Shown here one piece after another: positions 1 to 14,099 of a stretch of 64,000 nucleotides of DNA. The notes below the pieces were generated by a model. It searched no databases. It saw only the letters and a program-made list of their open reading frames with translations, and was not told where the DNA came from. Each line of letters opens with the position of its first letter. The stretch's first letter is position 1. Origin of the DNA: Eopsaltria australis (lineage: Eukaryota; Chordata; Aves; Passeriformes; Petroicidae); contig JAVTVJ010000827.1 of NCBI GenBank assembly GCA_034509425.1, positions 1-64,000 of the forward strand, given 5' to 3'. The position numbers and the translations under genes are program-made.

Positions 1-3000
1 GTGAAGCCTATTTCTTTGTGGGGTTGCAGATACAAAATAATTTACTTAAGTCACAAATAAGGAACACCTGTGGGAAACTGTCATTAACATGAAAACAGGT
101 ACTTCAATAAAATTTTAAAAAATTCAACAAATGAAACAGAGATTGGTATTTGGATTCTTGTGTGACTTTACCTGTTTTTCTTGACCATCTGAAGTACCTA
201 ATAACCTCTTGGACAGTTGTCCAAATAAGGCTCCTTCTCCACTTCTTAAGAAATACTGGTTTTTCCTGTTAAAAAAACCCCATTTTTATCTTTTATTCAA
301 TAGCACACATTCCCTGTTGCACATCCCAAATATATTCCTTCTTTTCAGGTAGATCCAAAAACCATTACAGACTACTGATAAAGATACTGCTGAAAATGTG
401 AAGCATGTAAGAGCACAGAATTTTGCTCTACTGGAAGCTCTGTATTATTGCATAGTATCAGACCATGGCAAATGTTCAACATCACCATAATTAGAACATT
501 CATATTGCTACCCACTGCCTGGAGCAGAGCAGTGTGAAAACCCTCACCTATAAGCAGCATCACAATTTCCACCAGGTGCCTCATCTTGACGAGTTCTTCC
601 TTCAGCACAAAAAGGTCACAAAGAGACATTTTCTCACTCCAGAAAGTAATTTAACATGAATAATGTTCAGATTGACATACCACTAACTTAGAAACTGAAT
701 TTTCATTAGGCAAGTATTGGAGAAAACTCTGGAGACAACTGGTATCACCATGTATTTTGTATTTGCTGTACACCCTTCAAAACTCCAGTTACTCCTGTAA
801 CCACAAATAGTTGCAGAAAAAGTATTCCATCATTATGTACCAAAGAACTCAGCCTAAAGGTAGGAATTCAGTCCTACTTGCTCACTTTTCTGCTTTTTAA
901 GTAAGTGGGTTCCATGTGTTCATATGAAAAAAACCTCAAGTATTTAGATCTTTTAGATACCTAAGTTTCATGAAGAATAAAATATTTCTGGATCCCTTTT
1001 TTCCTCCAATACCTATAGTTTGCAATTCAATTTGCCATGTTCTGAAGTTATGTTCAGAGTTTTCAAACTTCAGGTTATTTAAATTAAACATGGCAGAATG
1101 CACCAATGTGTAAAAGCCTAAACATGCAGTAAAAATCTCATTAGGAGCTATCTTCCATTGCATTTGTGTCAACAGATGATTTAAAACTAGGGGGAAAACC
1201 AAGCACAGGAGAATGTTTATTTTCATTTTAGAGCAGCATAACTGCCATTATCTTTTCAAACGGTTCCACACTGCAACTTTGGTCAAATTTTCAACTGAAT
1301 ATAAAATCAATGAAGATAATGTATGTAGACACATGAACTGTACTTAAGTATTTCTTCTGACAGCAAGTTTCTTATGAATGGGAATCAACACACTTCTATT
1401 AGCAACATGACCGTGAAGTATCCACTCATTAACATCATGTCTAGCTCCCACTTTCTGGTCAATGGATAATGAGGAGTTTGGTTTCTTTAAACCCAACATC
1501 AAATGCCTGGTTACAGAATCCTTGCATAATATTTAAAGGTAATTTTGAAGTCTTTTTAAAAAATTATTGGCAAGTAGAACACATTTTTAATAAGCAGATT
1601 GAGGCCCAAAGCATTCTGATGAACTTCTATTAAAAATAATCTTCCTACAGTAAATAAGGAATTCTTTAGCAAAGTCAGGCCACCACCTGTTGCACAGCCA
1701 TCTTCAGTAACACAAATTTCATCTCCTCTGCTCCTCTGGTGATCAGCACTGGCTGATAACTGCTCTGCTTATGAACACAAATGCTGTTTTGACCACGAAC
1801 GCAATTTCCAAGCAGCCAAGACACAGCTTTACTGAAAAGGAAATCACCTTTCCTTCAACAAAGCCAGTTTTTGCTGAATTTTTACAGATGGATATAATTC
1901 CATGCACAGTCATTAGATCCAGAAACTTCTCAGTACAAGAACCAAAAGTTGCCTCATGACACATTACAAGTTGATTTGTGATGCTCTGCATGCAGTTTGC
2001 TTTTTAGGACTTTGGGGGCTGCTTCCCTTTCCAAAGGCAATGCATTCAAGATGCGGGGATGTCTGGTTCCCAGTGCTGCCTCTATCTGCTGGATGTCATT
2101 AAGCTCTGAAGATTCATGGTCAGCTTCAAACCAAATGAGAGTTTCACACTCTAAGCAGGGATGCCCACAAACATATTGCTCTTTGGAGAACAACTCTCTG
2201 GCTCCATAGATATCACTTGGACAGAGTAGTTCTGTTCTTCTGCAGCCCATGCCCGATCCAGATCCACAAGTCCCATGCACTGCTTTCCTGAAACGAGAGC
2301 AAGGGAGAGCACAGAAACTGAGAATGTAGAAACATGATCAGAAACGTCCAAGTAAATATTCAATGCTAGGAAAACACATCAGTAAGCCATCTGAAAAATA
2401 AGTTCCAAATCTGCTTTAAAAACATCTTAATCTGGTTTATGTTCCAAATCACATTTGTGATGTGTAACCCTCATTTAGCAAAGATCTTGAGGAGATTATT
2501 AACTCTTTATATAAGGAGAAACGCACAACTATTTAAAAGTATTCTCAAAACGTACAGAAAAAATCATGCTTTAATGTAAATGGGAAGAAGAAAAATGCCT
2601 GGTTTACCCCTTAGCTCTCTGAATTGCCAAACTTCTACTCCCTTTATAAACCATAACTGTTTTCCTCCTGTACTTTCACCTAAAATCTGAAAATCCCTGA
2701 GCATAAACAATAGACTAAAATGCCAAAAAGTGATTCAGCATAATTGATTTGAGACATATTAATATAACTACTTATAAACAAACCTACTAAACTGGTAATG
2801 CAAATTAAGCTTATTTCAGATTTACCTGTAGAAAAAACCAGGAATGATAAAGGGGTTTTTTTCTGCCTACAAGTTTTTTATTATGATGCAGCCATGACAA
2901 GATGATGGGACTATTTGTCTTTACTTATTTACTCATTGTAATTGATTATTACGTTCTGAAATACCGAGTTTACTTGTCAGATTCTATTTTCAGCAGCTTG

Positions 3001-3544
3001 AAACTCTATTGCAAGAAAAATGTAATGCTACTTTCAAATATTTTATCACTGTTAGTTACAGAGCCTCAAGTCATGAACAGGACACAATCCTATTTCAGTT
3101 CCGAACACAATGAGAGTTCCGAACTCTCTTTCTCTGTTCCTGACAGAATTGCATAGTTAAATGTATTTGGGGTGTGAGATGAAGAGAGAGAAGCACATCC
3201 TGTTTACCTTTGGAAGAGGAGTCTAGCATTCCAAACTACCCTCTGGAACTGCTTACCTCTCTTCCCTGGAAACATCTGAAGAGCTTTTGTGCCTGTATCA
3301 TTACTAGTCCTGTTATGCACCCTGGTTAGGTGCCTGTAGAAGTTTTGGGCAGGTGGCACCAACACATCCCATGGTATCCTTGTACTTCAGAGCAGCTGGT
3401 GCACATCACTCTTTAATGCAGGGCTCAGTCCAATCTGCTCTGTCTGTCCACAGTCAGCCCATGGCCAGAATTATCTTCTCAGCTGGACTCCTCAGTTACA
3501 AAAGAATTGCACGACTTTGAATTCATCAACATTATGACATTTGG

Positions 3545-3671
3545 ATTCAGTTCTGTTGGTGGCTTGGGATTTGAGAGGGGTGGTAATTGGGTAGGAGACA
3601 ATTTAGAGATACAATAAGAAGGGAGGGCCTGAAAAAGACCTTTCCAACTCAGTTCTATATGGTTTTGTATG
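3545..3671 (+). repeat. possible CR1-like LINE 3' end
   Basis: The tail reads like the conserved 3' end of avian CR1 elements: an AAAGACCTTTCCAAC stretch followed by a short TCTATA/TGTATG repeat-like end. The 5' limit cannot be seen. Short and diverged, so tentative. Confidence 0.35.
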
Positions 3672-4535
3672 TTGCAGGGAGAAATTACCAGGTCATTTAA
3701 CCAGCCAGGACAGAACTCTGCAAATTACTTTTTGTGGCCCTATCCTCCCACATTTGTGGTTTCACAGAAAATCACCTTCTGTGACTGGTTGAACAAAATG
3801 GCCACTGACTCCAGTATTATTATTCCAAGTGTACACACTGTCAGGGCAAAACACTTAAAAGTTACATTTGTGGAAAAAAAACCCTGCAGTTTCAAGACAC
3901 TGAGAACAGATTAAACTTACCATCTTCCAAAAAAACAAATTTTGGGTCCTATTTCAATTTTCAGTCCACAATGTAGGGTCCTACACTAGTAAGTGAATAC
4001 TGACCTCTTAAATTTTTTTTTTCAAATATTGTGATGATGACAAAAGAAACTGACAAATTTATTGTCAGCTTGTATACAGGGTCTCTATTATTTATTTTTT
4101 TTATGCAGTGAGTATAAGAAATACTTTCAATTCTTTAAACGAGGCTTTTTAAAAACATTATGCTTATTAGCTAGTACAGTTTTAATATACTTTGTAAATG
4201 TTTCTTCTAAGCCAAAAAAGCAGAGTTATGTCCTTAGAGTTCCTAGCCCCTTCTGTCTTTTCTGACCTGGAAGCTAGTTTACAGCTTCCATCAGAACAAT
4301 AACACGAGATAGTAAAATGCAAACTCTCTCACAGCGATGATTTTGGAAGAAGAAAAATGTTTCTATAGCCATAAGAGAGCAGCAAGAGGTGAAATGCGAT
4401 GAAACTTAAATTTTTCAAGTGTTATGGGAAGACATCTACTTAACGCCCCATTCATAAATGTCCCACTTCTTCCTTTATAACTCAAGGTAAAACCATGACT
4501 GAGATGGTTTACACAAGAGCTGCAGAAATTCATAC

Positions 4536-4605
4536 CAATTAGCCTGCGTTCAGGTGGAAGCTGAACAGCTGTCTGGTCTGCAAATCTGCAAAGTATCACG
4601 TGCTC
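4536..4605 (-). other. candidate exon of an unidentified minus-strand gene
   Basis: On the minus strand a pyrimidine-rich stretch ending in TATAG is followed by a 70-bp open segment and then a GTATGA donor. One frame reads EHVILCRFADQTAVQLPPE and continues open to the donor. The acceptor, donor and protein-like composition make it a plausible internal exon. I do not recognise the family and cannot place its neighbouring exons, so it may be chance. Confidence 0.3.
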
Positions 4606-6555
4606 CTATAAAAAAAACAAAAAAAAAAGATTAATCAAGAAAAATCTGATTAAATGCTTAAAAGTATCAGAAATGCTACCAAGCTGAAGACTGTATTTCG
4701 AAAAAATTTTATCTGTATGGAAATCCCAATTTTTAGACTGCAAGTCTGTGTATAAGTCAAGTGTTCGTAATTTCTCCTCATGAGTGTTTGTTTCTTGCTA
4801 AACTTCCTAAATCTTTGCAGGACTTGAATTGGATGCAAGGTATACAAGACAGCATTCTTCAAAGACATCGTGCAGACTAATTTTGCCTTCAAAAACTGAT
4901 GAGCAACACAGCCATCCTTCAAAAACTGATGAGCAACACAGTCATAATAGGGCAGTCTCCCCGCAAAAATAAGCAGGCAGGACAAAATTCTTTAACAGTT
5001 GATTTGAACATTTCTCCCAAGCAGTGATTTTGAATCCCAGGATAGGCTGTGCCAGCACAATAGCTCCTCAAAGAGTGGTCAAGCCAAGGAAGGCAAGTTA
5101 GCCAGGTGCTGGGAGCAGGAGCCTTGCAGGTATGGCAGTGGAATTACTGCTCTGATGATAGCTGTGCTATGTGAGACAGCTGCAATATTTAATACAGGAC
5201 AGAGTAAATCAGAACCATCTTAGAATCACACAACATTCCTATATCTCCGGTAATATCATGGGGAGAAAAGAGAAATGGGCAACACAAAGTGCTCTCCCAA
5301 GCAAAGCTTCCAGAGCTACAGTTCTGAGACAAGGACGCGTGACTTCCATCAAAAAGAATTTTTTTTTATTCTTATCTGATATAAAATTATGATTTTAAAG
5401 ATTTGCTTCTTGTAACAGGTGGAAAGAGCAACTTCACCTAAGGATACTTCAGGTTCTTTCAGTATTCTGAAGTAAGGATACTTACTCCAGATTTTTTTAG
5501 AGGGACATACACATCCAAGTCTTCACTCCACAAAAAACCTTCATATTAAATCAAGATGCTAATTACCCCAGTACACTCCATTCCATTCATAAATAGACAC
5601 CTGACCACAAAAAATTTTCCAATGTATTATAAAATAAAACATTATCATCACTTGATACACAAATACATTTATGATATCTTGATGCAAAGATATTTGTTCC
5701 CTAGTACAGCTCATTGACATGAAGGTTTCCAGCTCACAGCTTCATAAAAAATATGGAAGCAAAATAAGAACGTGTCATAACACATTTAGGTCTTAAACAT
5801 ATTACACCCAGTCAGTTCAGTTCAAATGTGGCTATTTTTGTAGTAAAGAGGTGAAAATGTTAAACCCAGACATGATTACTGCAGAATGAAGAAGGAGGAG
5901 TGCCATGGGCAATGTGGCCACTGTTAGGTGAGAAGCAACTGTGACAGGCAGCTTGGGGAGAAAAACAGAGATTTAGAGGAGAGGGAGGAGATCCATGTTA
6001 GCGCACAACTCCTCACCAGCCTTCAGGCACCTGATACAACTTGGCTCTTTGCAACAGCAACTTCCCAGCACTTTGGATCAGACCAGAGCCAAGGTAAGTC
6101 TTGTCACTTAACCTGAAAATCTGGACTGACTCCAATCCTTGGCTTCTTACAGAGTGTTCCAAAAAGATAAACTAGAGCCTGTCATGACTACATGCTTTCC
6201 CCCTGACACAGTGATTAAATTGTCACATTCCCTGGTAGCAGAAAAAAGAAGAAAAGCGTTTCTAAAATAATTATTAGAAACTTCCCAAAGTGTGCATAAA
6301 CAGATAGTTTGTTTACTAGAACACTCACACCTTCAATTCCTATTAGATTTCCAAAGCTGTATTTGCAAATTTGTACAGTTCTGCTTTCCAATTCTCCTTG
6401 TGTCTTGACAGTCACAAAATGTGACAAAGTAGAAATCTACAGATATCATAACCTTATTCCTTGCAACTATAAACTAATGAATTACAGCATAACGTTCTCA
6501 TCAAAGAAGTTTTGGAAATGACAGACTTCTGGATGTCTTTCTAGATCTCACTAAA

Positions 6556-7055
6556 ATGAAAGATAAGTGCCGCAGTCGCCGGTATTCGGGTGTGGACAGC
6601 TAGCCCCAGGGTCTTTGGCTAGCGACCCGTCGGCATCTGCAGCCAGCGTCCCTGACCACCGGAGCGCCGGTCCGCTGCCGCGGGAATCTGTGCATTCCCA
6701 GCCGCAGGTAGCTCTTAGAGAGCAAGCTATCTCTATAGAGGCCGGAGGGATAGGGAGGGATCTTCTGGCTAGAGTAATAGAGACGCAGAGGCGTGGGGTC
6801 CAACTGTGCCTTTGGTGTCCAGGATCAGAAGGCCCCAAACAGCTCAGCGCACAGACTTTTATTCTGAGGGTACCATCCAATCATCAAACACTAGGAGGGA
6901 GGAACCAGGGAGGGACCAGGGGACCAGGACCAACGGGGGATAGAGAGGGGAGGAGAGGGGGTAACAGACGACCAAGGGGTACAATCAACTACTGAATGGA
7001 ACAGAACTTTCTAGAACACAAGAATGACTGGCAGGAGAGTGGCAGGTGCTTAAAC
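6556..7055 (-). mobile_element. GC-rich LTR-like insert (possible solo LTR, minus orientation)
   Basis: A GC-rich segment interrupts AT-rich DNA abruptly at 6,556. Read on the minus strand it contains an AATAAAA polyadenylation-type signal (near 6,860), a GC-rich U5-like region, and ends in CA at the 6,556 boundary. This is LTR-like organisation, but I could not locate a matching TG start or a target-site duplication with certainty, so the far boundary is approximate. Confidence 0.35.
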
Positions 7056-9711
7056 TAGTGGGGGAAAAGGGAACCACCTCTGAGAAACTCAGCCCACTTC
7101 AGGGGCAAACCACCTGTGTTTCCTCCCCAGGGGAGACTTTAAACTTGGGCACCTTTATTCCACAGCTTCTCAGGGGGGACCGAGCCCTTCGGGACCTCAA
7201 GCACCACCACATGTCATGGAATGATTTTGTCTGCACACCCAGGCTATGTGTGGATGAAATGATTTCTGTTGCACATCCTGCCCAGAAAAAAGTCATGCCT
7301 TCATTCTCTAACTCTAGATATGTTTTTGGAGAGTTTTGGTTCTTCCCTCAGTTTTGGTGACAGGATTACAGAATTAGAATGTTTTTTCTTAATAATCCCA
7401 ATTCTCTCTTGTCAGTTAGGATTGTGCCAGGGGTGTAAAAATTAATTTTTAGTCTTAGGGGAAGAAGTAGCAAAAATCTTTATTGTTTTGGGTTTTTGTG
7501 TGTATGTGTGTGTGTCTGTAAGTGATGGCAAAATTTTGATCTGGATCTTTTGATGTTCACCTTTAGGCTGCATTTTGCAAAACTGGAAGTTTAAAAGCAA
7601 GCCTTTAATTCATAAACGGTTCATAGAATATTGTTTCGAAAAACCCCAAAAAAACAGGGAGAGGTGAGGGGGAAGTTGTGAGTCACCCGAGGGCTGCCCT
7701 GGAAGAGAAGCTTTGCTCCAGGCACTCAGTGAAAGAGCTTTAGAAATGCAAATTAACACTGCTGGGGAAAAGGGTGCACAATGCACCAGGGGCTTCCTGC
7801 CTGTGGGAGGAATTGGGCTCATTCCCTCTGTCCCTCACCCCAAGCTCTGCCTGCTCCCACACACGGAATTTGCACAGCTAAAGGCAGAGCCCACTGTGAG
7901 CATTTCTGACTGCCACAGAAATGGGTTAAGCTGCAAAGGAAAGCAGAAAACGGAGAATGTTGGGAAAACTTCACTAAAACAAGTGAGGGGGAATCATCCC
8001 TGTCCCCACTGCAACATGTGCTGTCACTGTCTATGTTATATTGGGTGCCTTAGACCTCTGGGCTGGTTTTGCTACCACACCTTCAGGGAAATGAGTTGGG
8101 AATCCCAGTATTTGATGATTTCATCAGAGAAAAGTGGTCAATGGATGCAGCCCTGGCTGGAGGGAATGGCCCAAAAATGGGAAAAAGATGAACGGCCCCA
8201 GAACAAATCCTACAACACCATGGACCAGACCCTGGGAACCCAAACCAATTCATATCAGGAGCCAGAGAACTCATTTAGAATTTGAATTGCATCATTCGAT
8301 TACAAACTGTCCTTGAAATAATAACCAAGCAGACAGCTCCAGCTCCTTACCTTCTTGCCCACCAATCCACTCAGATGAGGAATACATTTCCCCATGGGAT
8401 GGGATCAGATTAGCCATCTGCAGGAGGAGGAGTTTGGGGAGAATTAAATGACTCAAACTGCTGTTTGCAAATAGATGACAATGGAAAAGTGGTGAAACAG
8501 ATAACAAAGGAAATAAGAAAGTAGCTCATATACCTGTCCAGGAAGAGGGGAGAGATTTCTGGCAGAAAGCTCAAAAAATCGTTTTTTCCCAGGCTGGGAA
8601 GAACAAACCAAAGTGCGGTGGGACCCCACAGCAGCGCCTCTCTGCCGTCGCAGCTGAAGCCCTGGCTGGCTGCTCCAGGCTGCATGGGCAGACTGGGAGC
8701 ACTGGGAAGGGGCCCCGGCTCGGGGCGCAGCCCCCGGGGCAGCCCCACGGCCCCCACGGCAGCTCCAAGGCTGCGCCAGCCGGGATGGAACGTGGCAGGG
8801 GGAGCAGGGCAAGGGACGGCCCTGCCAACACCGAGGGAACACCAGGGACACCGGGGCCACTTCACAAGCATTTAATGCAAAAGATAAAATCATAAGGAAG
8901 ACAAAAGCAGCAGCAACTCTGGCACCATAGCACAGGGCCACACAAGGACATGTCCCATTGCACTGGGGTGACGCTGGCCCGATGCCAGGCACCCACCAAA
9001 GCCGCTCTCTCCCTGCCCTCCACAGCTGCACAGGGGAGAGAAAATCCAACCAAGGGTTTATGAGTTAAGGACCAGGAGAGATCCCTCATCAATCACCGTC
9101 AGAGGTAAAACATTTTCGAGATTGGAGATATGAATTGAATTTATTGTTAAAAAATGCAGAGCAAGATAAGGAGGAGTAAAATAAGTCCATAAGTACATCT
9201 TCCGCCACCCTTCCCTCCTTCCCCACAAACCTCCGGGAGGGGGACAAAAGCTGCGGGGGGACAAAAGGAGAATAATCACGAGGTAACAAGAAAAAAAAAA
9301 CCAACACAACTTTGCAAAATAATTGAGGTAAAGATACATTAAAAAAAAACCAAAAAACAAAAGGCGTTAACCGAAATAGTATAAAATACCAATGAAAAAG
9401 AAAAATAATGTCAGAGCTTTTTCTCCTGGGACTTTGGGTTTCTTCTCCAAACTCCGAGATTCATCTGAGTCAGACACCACTGGGCTGGAGAGACTTTGCT
9501 GCTGAAGCGCTTCATACTGCCAAAATTACAGTGTCGGGTATCAAGGAATAATTTGAGGTTCCAGGAGTCCCAGCGCCCTCGCTGGATTCCCTCCTTTGAA
9601 GCTGAAAGCGGAACTCCACCTGTGCCTCTGCTTTGTAAGGATGAATGTCAAAATTGCCCGCAATGCCCGGTTCCCTCCCTCCTCTGCCCAGCGCTGCAGG
9701 GAGAGGGGATG
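7056..9711. other. mostly non-coding stretch, no recognised gene
   Basis: The longest open frames here (190 codons at 7,713 on plus, 198 codons at 9,049 on minus) show no domain, no codon-like composition and no splice context. The portion around 8,570-9,060 is GC-rich and CpG-containing. 9,280-9,420 holds A-rich runs. Nothing else is supportable apart from the candidate exon at 8,351-8,417. Confidence 0.4.
8351..8417 (-). other. candidate small exon with good splice sites
   Basis: The minus strand shows a pyrimidine tract ending CTCCTCCTGCAG, then a 67-bp open segment beginning with ATG (MANLIPSHGEMYSSSEWIGG in this frame), then a consensus GTAAGG donor. Both splice sites are good, but the peptide is not recognised and no partner exon could be linked, so the call rests on splice-site quality alone. 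Confidence 0.3.
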
Positions 9712-10620
9712 GGAGTTACGGTCGGTTCGTGCCGCTGCTTCGGCGCCAGGGACGGGAATCCTTGCCCTGCTCCGGCGCGGGGTCCCTCGCATGGGGTCAG
9801 TCCTTGCCCCGTCCAGCGGGGGTCCCTCCCCAGCCGTGCGGTCACTCCTCGGCCCGGCCCTGAGGCGCGGGGCAGTGGCGGGGCAGCCGCGCTCCGGCCC
9901 CGGCAGCGGCACGGCCGCTTCGGGCCGGGCAGGAGCGGCAGAAGGAGCCGGGCGGCGGCGGGGGCTGAATCCCGTCCGCAGCAAGAAGAACAAGAAGGGG
10001 CCGGGGCCGCCTGCGGTGTCCGATCGCCGGCAGCAGCCGCGGGGAGGCCTCGGGGAGCGGCGGCGGGCGGGGCCCTGTTGGAGCCGCCCCGAGGGGTTTG
10101 TGCCGCCCCGGATCCCTGAAGGAGCCGCTGCGCGGGACCGGCGAGGTGGGAACGACAGAAAATACAGAGAAGAGAATAAAATGCAATGAAAGAGCCGCAC
10201 CAAGGACGTCTCCCCTGCCCGCATCTGGAGGAGATGCACGGAGGGCCATGCGGGAGGTGAATAAAATAAAATAGAGTGAATAGAGTAAAAGAGAATAAAA
10301 AACTGAACCGACAGGTTCCTGGAGCCCAGTGTCACTGTAGGAGCCGCAGCGAGGGACGGGCAGGGAGCGGCTCGGATCGAGCCCCTCCGGCTGCGCCACG
10401 AGCGGCGACCCCGCGGGACCGCGCCGGGGCCGAGCGGCGGCGGCAGCCGGAGCCGGGGAAGCGGCTTCGAGCGGCGGAGACGAGCGGGGTGTTCGCAGCC
10501 AGCTCAGCTCAGCCCTCACGCACCGCGCCGGGGCCGCCGCGCACTTTTCAACCCCGGCCGCCCCCACGGGCCGGCTCCCGCTGCCGCGGAGCCCAGAAAC
10601 CCCCGAAAATAGATCCCAGG
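9700..10620. promoter_or_regulatory. CpG-rich promoter-like island upstream of zinc-finger gene 1
   Basis: Dense CpG and GC content with repeated GAGCCGC and GGGACGGGC motifs and no convincing coding frame. The same island lies at the matching place in the duplicate (40,238-41,560), upstream of zinc-finger gene 2. A promoter role is inferred from composition and position; no transcription start can be read from sequence alone. Confidence 0.45.
10110..10380 (+). repeat. GAGCCGC tandem module, short array (copy 1)
   Basis: Units alternate a GC-rich part (GAGCCGC followed by GGGACGGGC-like sequence) with an AT-rich part (AATAAAATAGA, AGAGAATAAAA). GAGCCGC occurs three times in this interval. 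The corresponding interval of copy 2 carries about eight such motif positions. Confidence 0.6.
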
Positions 10621-11984
10621 CACTAAAATACCTTTTCGTGCCCAGGGAGGTCCGAGGGGCGATCCTTATGGACTCCCCTCCCTCCAGTCCTTCCAGGGCA
10701 CCGCCGGGCAGTAGCGCAGCTCCCGGGGCTGTGTCCTGGCACCGGCTGCTGCCACAGGGCACGGGGCTGCCGCACTTGGGTATTAAACCCGACACATTTG
10801 GGGAGGGGGGACAGCCCCAGAAACCAGGACTTTGCCCTCGGGAGCTTGGAGCTGCACGAAGGGGATAAAGGATCCCCTGCAACCACCAATGCCCCCAGCA
10901 GCGGCTCTGTCCCCCTAAGAACGGGGCTGTTTGGGACAGGTCGGATGGCTGGGATGGGTCTGCAATGAGACAGCCACGTGTTGGGATGAAGAGCTTGGGG
11001 CGATCCCGTTACTGAGGAGGTTTTGGGGCACCCTCCGATCCTGAGGGATGAGTTATTGGGAGAGAGGGACAAACCTGGCTCTGACACTGGAGTGGGCGCC
11101 TACAGGGAAGGACGCAGAGAGCCCGTATTAGGGAACATCCTGAAGATTTCCCCAGTTTTGGAGGGTTATAAACGGCTTTGGTGGATTTCCCGGTCATTTT
11201 AGGGCACGGAGGTGACCCCTTTTTTGGGAGGATCCTGATACTTTCCACCAATTTGACGGGTTCTAAAAGGCTCGTGTTGGACCCACTTTGGTAGGTTCTG
11301 ATGCCGCCTGCCCACGCTTTGAACTGGTCCGGACTGGTGCTCCCAGTGCCGCGCGGGGCGCGGCCGCCGGAACCCCCCCCAGGGCACAGCGCGGCTGCTT
11401 TGGGGCTGGCGGCACCTGCCCGGCGTTGGGGTTGGGGCGTGTGGGGGGAGCTGGGCCTGGACTCGTGGTACTGGTGGTGCTGGGAGCTCACCTGTCTGGA
11501 GGCGAGCGGGACTCGGGTGAACCTGGGCGTCTGAGGGGTCTGGGGGGGACGATGGGAAAATAATGAGAGACGGCAAAAAAGGCAGGAAGAGAGCAGGAAA
11601 TCGGAGCTGGAATTCCTAGAGTAGGAGTCCAGCCCAGGGGTCTCCAGCCGGACTCCCCCTCAGCAAGTGGCTCCCACAACCCCTCAGCCTGCCTTCAAAA
11701 TCCTTTGGGATTCCCCATCCATCTCTGCATTCCCTCCTCCAAGATCTCCAGGTTCCTGAGGTGAGATCAAAGGGCTCCAAGTCCCCTGCTAGAGTGACCA
11801 CAACCCCCACATTTTTTTTCTCCACACAATAATTTTCCCTCATTCTCCCTTCCTGCGTCCCCCACCGTGGATGGGAGCCGCCAAGAGCCCACCGCTGCCC
11901 CAGCCCGAGCGGCCCCAGCTCCATCCCTGCTCCTCCCGCGGAATGCGATGGGTTTGGGGGGGAGGGGGACCGAGGGTGGACGCT

Positions 11985-12165
11985 GGACCTGGGGAGAGGA
12001 GGAGCAGGGATGGAGGAGAGGAGGAGTAGGGATGGAGGAAGAGGGATGAAGGAGGAGGGTGAGAACGGGAGGAAGGAAGAGAAGAAGGAAGTGGAAGGGA
12101 AGCGGGAGGAAGAGGAGGGATAGAGGAGGGTCGGGAGCAGGAACAGGAGGAGGAAGAGGAGGCCC
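11985..12165 (+). repeat. polypurine GGA/GAG tract
   Basis: Almost pure G+A sequence made of GGAGGAG, GGATGGAG and AGGAAG repeats on the plus strand, matched by 43,255-43,440 in the duplicate and by the pyrimidine strand of 59,150-59,340 near zinc-finger gene 3. The conserved position upstream of each zinc-finger exon suggests it belongs to the ancestral unit. Confidence 0.6.
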
Positions 12166-13044
12166 CACGTGCATCCATCGCTCCCTGTATCTGCAGCCCC
12201 CCCGCCCCGGGAGCATCGCCCCAAGCCCGCATTCCGCAGGTGACCGGAGAGGGGGAGCGCGCCCCAAATATCTTGGGCGGTCCCTGGGAGGGTTTTTTGG
12301 GCGTTCCCGCTGGCGGGTCCCGGCAGAGCCCCGGCCGTGTGCGGGGGATGCGGGGTCTCCCCCCGCATGAGGGCTGGTCTCCCTGGATCTGGCTCGGGAT
12401 CCACGTGGCGATCGCCCGGTGCCGGCGGGGCATGAGGGGGACAGCGGTTTTGGGGAACCCCCGGGAGAGCCGGGTGTTGGGGAAGCCCGAGAGCCAGGGA
12501 TTGGGAAGAGCGGGAAGGGGCGATCCCGGAGTTGGGGGATCCCCAGCAGGCTGAAGGGAGGGGGAGGATGGAGAGCAGGGGAACCAGGGACCCCTTGGAT
12601 ACCGAAGTGGGGAGCCCGGAAAGGGGGGACCCCTGGGATTCCCGGGACTCCCCCGTTGGCCCAGAGAAAGCAGGAAACCCCGGGTAGGGGGGACCCGAAA
12701 ACACTCGGGCCCCCCAAAAGCCCAGATAGGAGGAAGGACCAGGAGCCCAAAGTGGAGAAAACAGAGAGGGGAACTCTGGGGAGATTTTTTTTTTCACTGA
12801 ATGTTGGAGCTTTTTTTTTTTGAATGTGGATCTATTGGGCTGAATCTTTATTTTTTGGGGGCTGCAGCAGGGGGAGAGGTGAGTGTTGTGCTTTCTGAGG
12901 TTTTTTGAGCTAGATGTTGGTGATTTGTTTTTTGTTGTAGGCTGAATCTTGATATTTTGGAGGGGTCTTTGCCTGAGTATCAAAATTTTGGGTCTCTTGG
13001 GACTGTGTCTAGGTATTGGAGGGTTTTTTTCTGCTGGATCTTAA

Positions 13045-13998
<954 letters not shown>

Positions 13999-14082
13999 GG
14001 GAAGCCCTGTGAGTGCCCTGAGTGCGGAAGGAGCTTCGTGTGCTGCTCCAGCTCCATCCCCCATGGGAGGATCTGCGTTGGA
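13999..14082 (+). pseudogene. relic finger downstream of the zinc-finger stop
   Basis: Directly after TAA the same frame reads GKPCECPECGRSFV, a C2H2 finger start whose C-terminal half has lost the His pair (SSSIPHG), ending at TGA. The same relic follows the stop in both paralogues, so the stop predates the duplications. Confidence 0.6.
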
Positions 14083-14099
14083 TGATCCCCAGTGACCCT

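Larger units (their letters stand above)
1..6555. other. AT-rich flank without a firmly supported gene
   Basis: This stretch is clearly AT-rich and contains only short open frames (under about 115 codons). Several minus-strand stretches read like protein (for example 2,290-1,960 and 629-560), but none has a clean set of exon boundaries or a recognised family. It may be intronic or intergenic DNA of a minus-strand gene. A short stretch near 3,620-3,671 resembles the 3' end of a CR1 element. The composition changes sharply at about 6,556. Confidence 0.5.

Noticed and set aside
7713..8285. 190-codon plus-strand frame
   Set aside because: No domain, no splice context, composition like surrounding non-coding DNA.
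11616..12983. 455-codon and overlapping long minus-strand frames
   Set aside because: GC-rich, low-complexity promoter and purine-tract sequence. The frames overlap in all phases and recur only because the block is duplicated.
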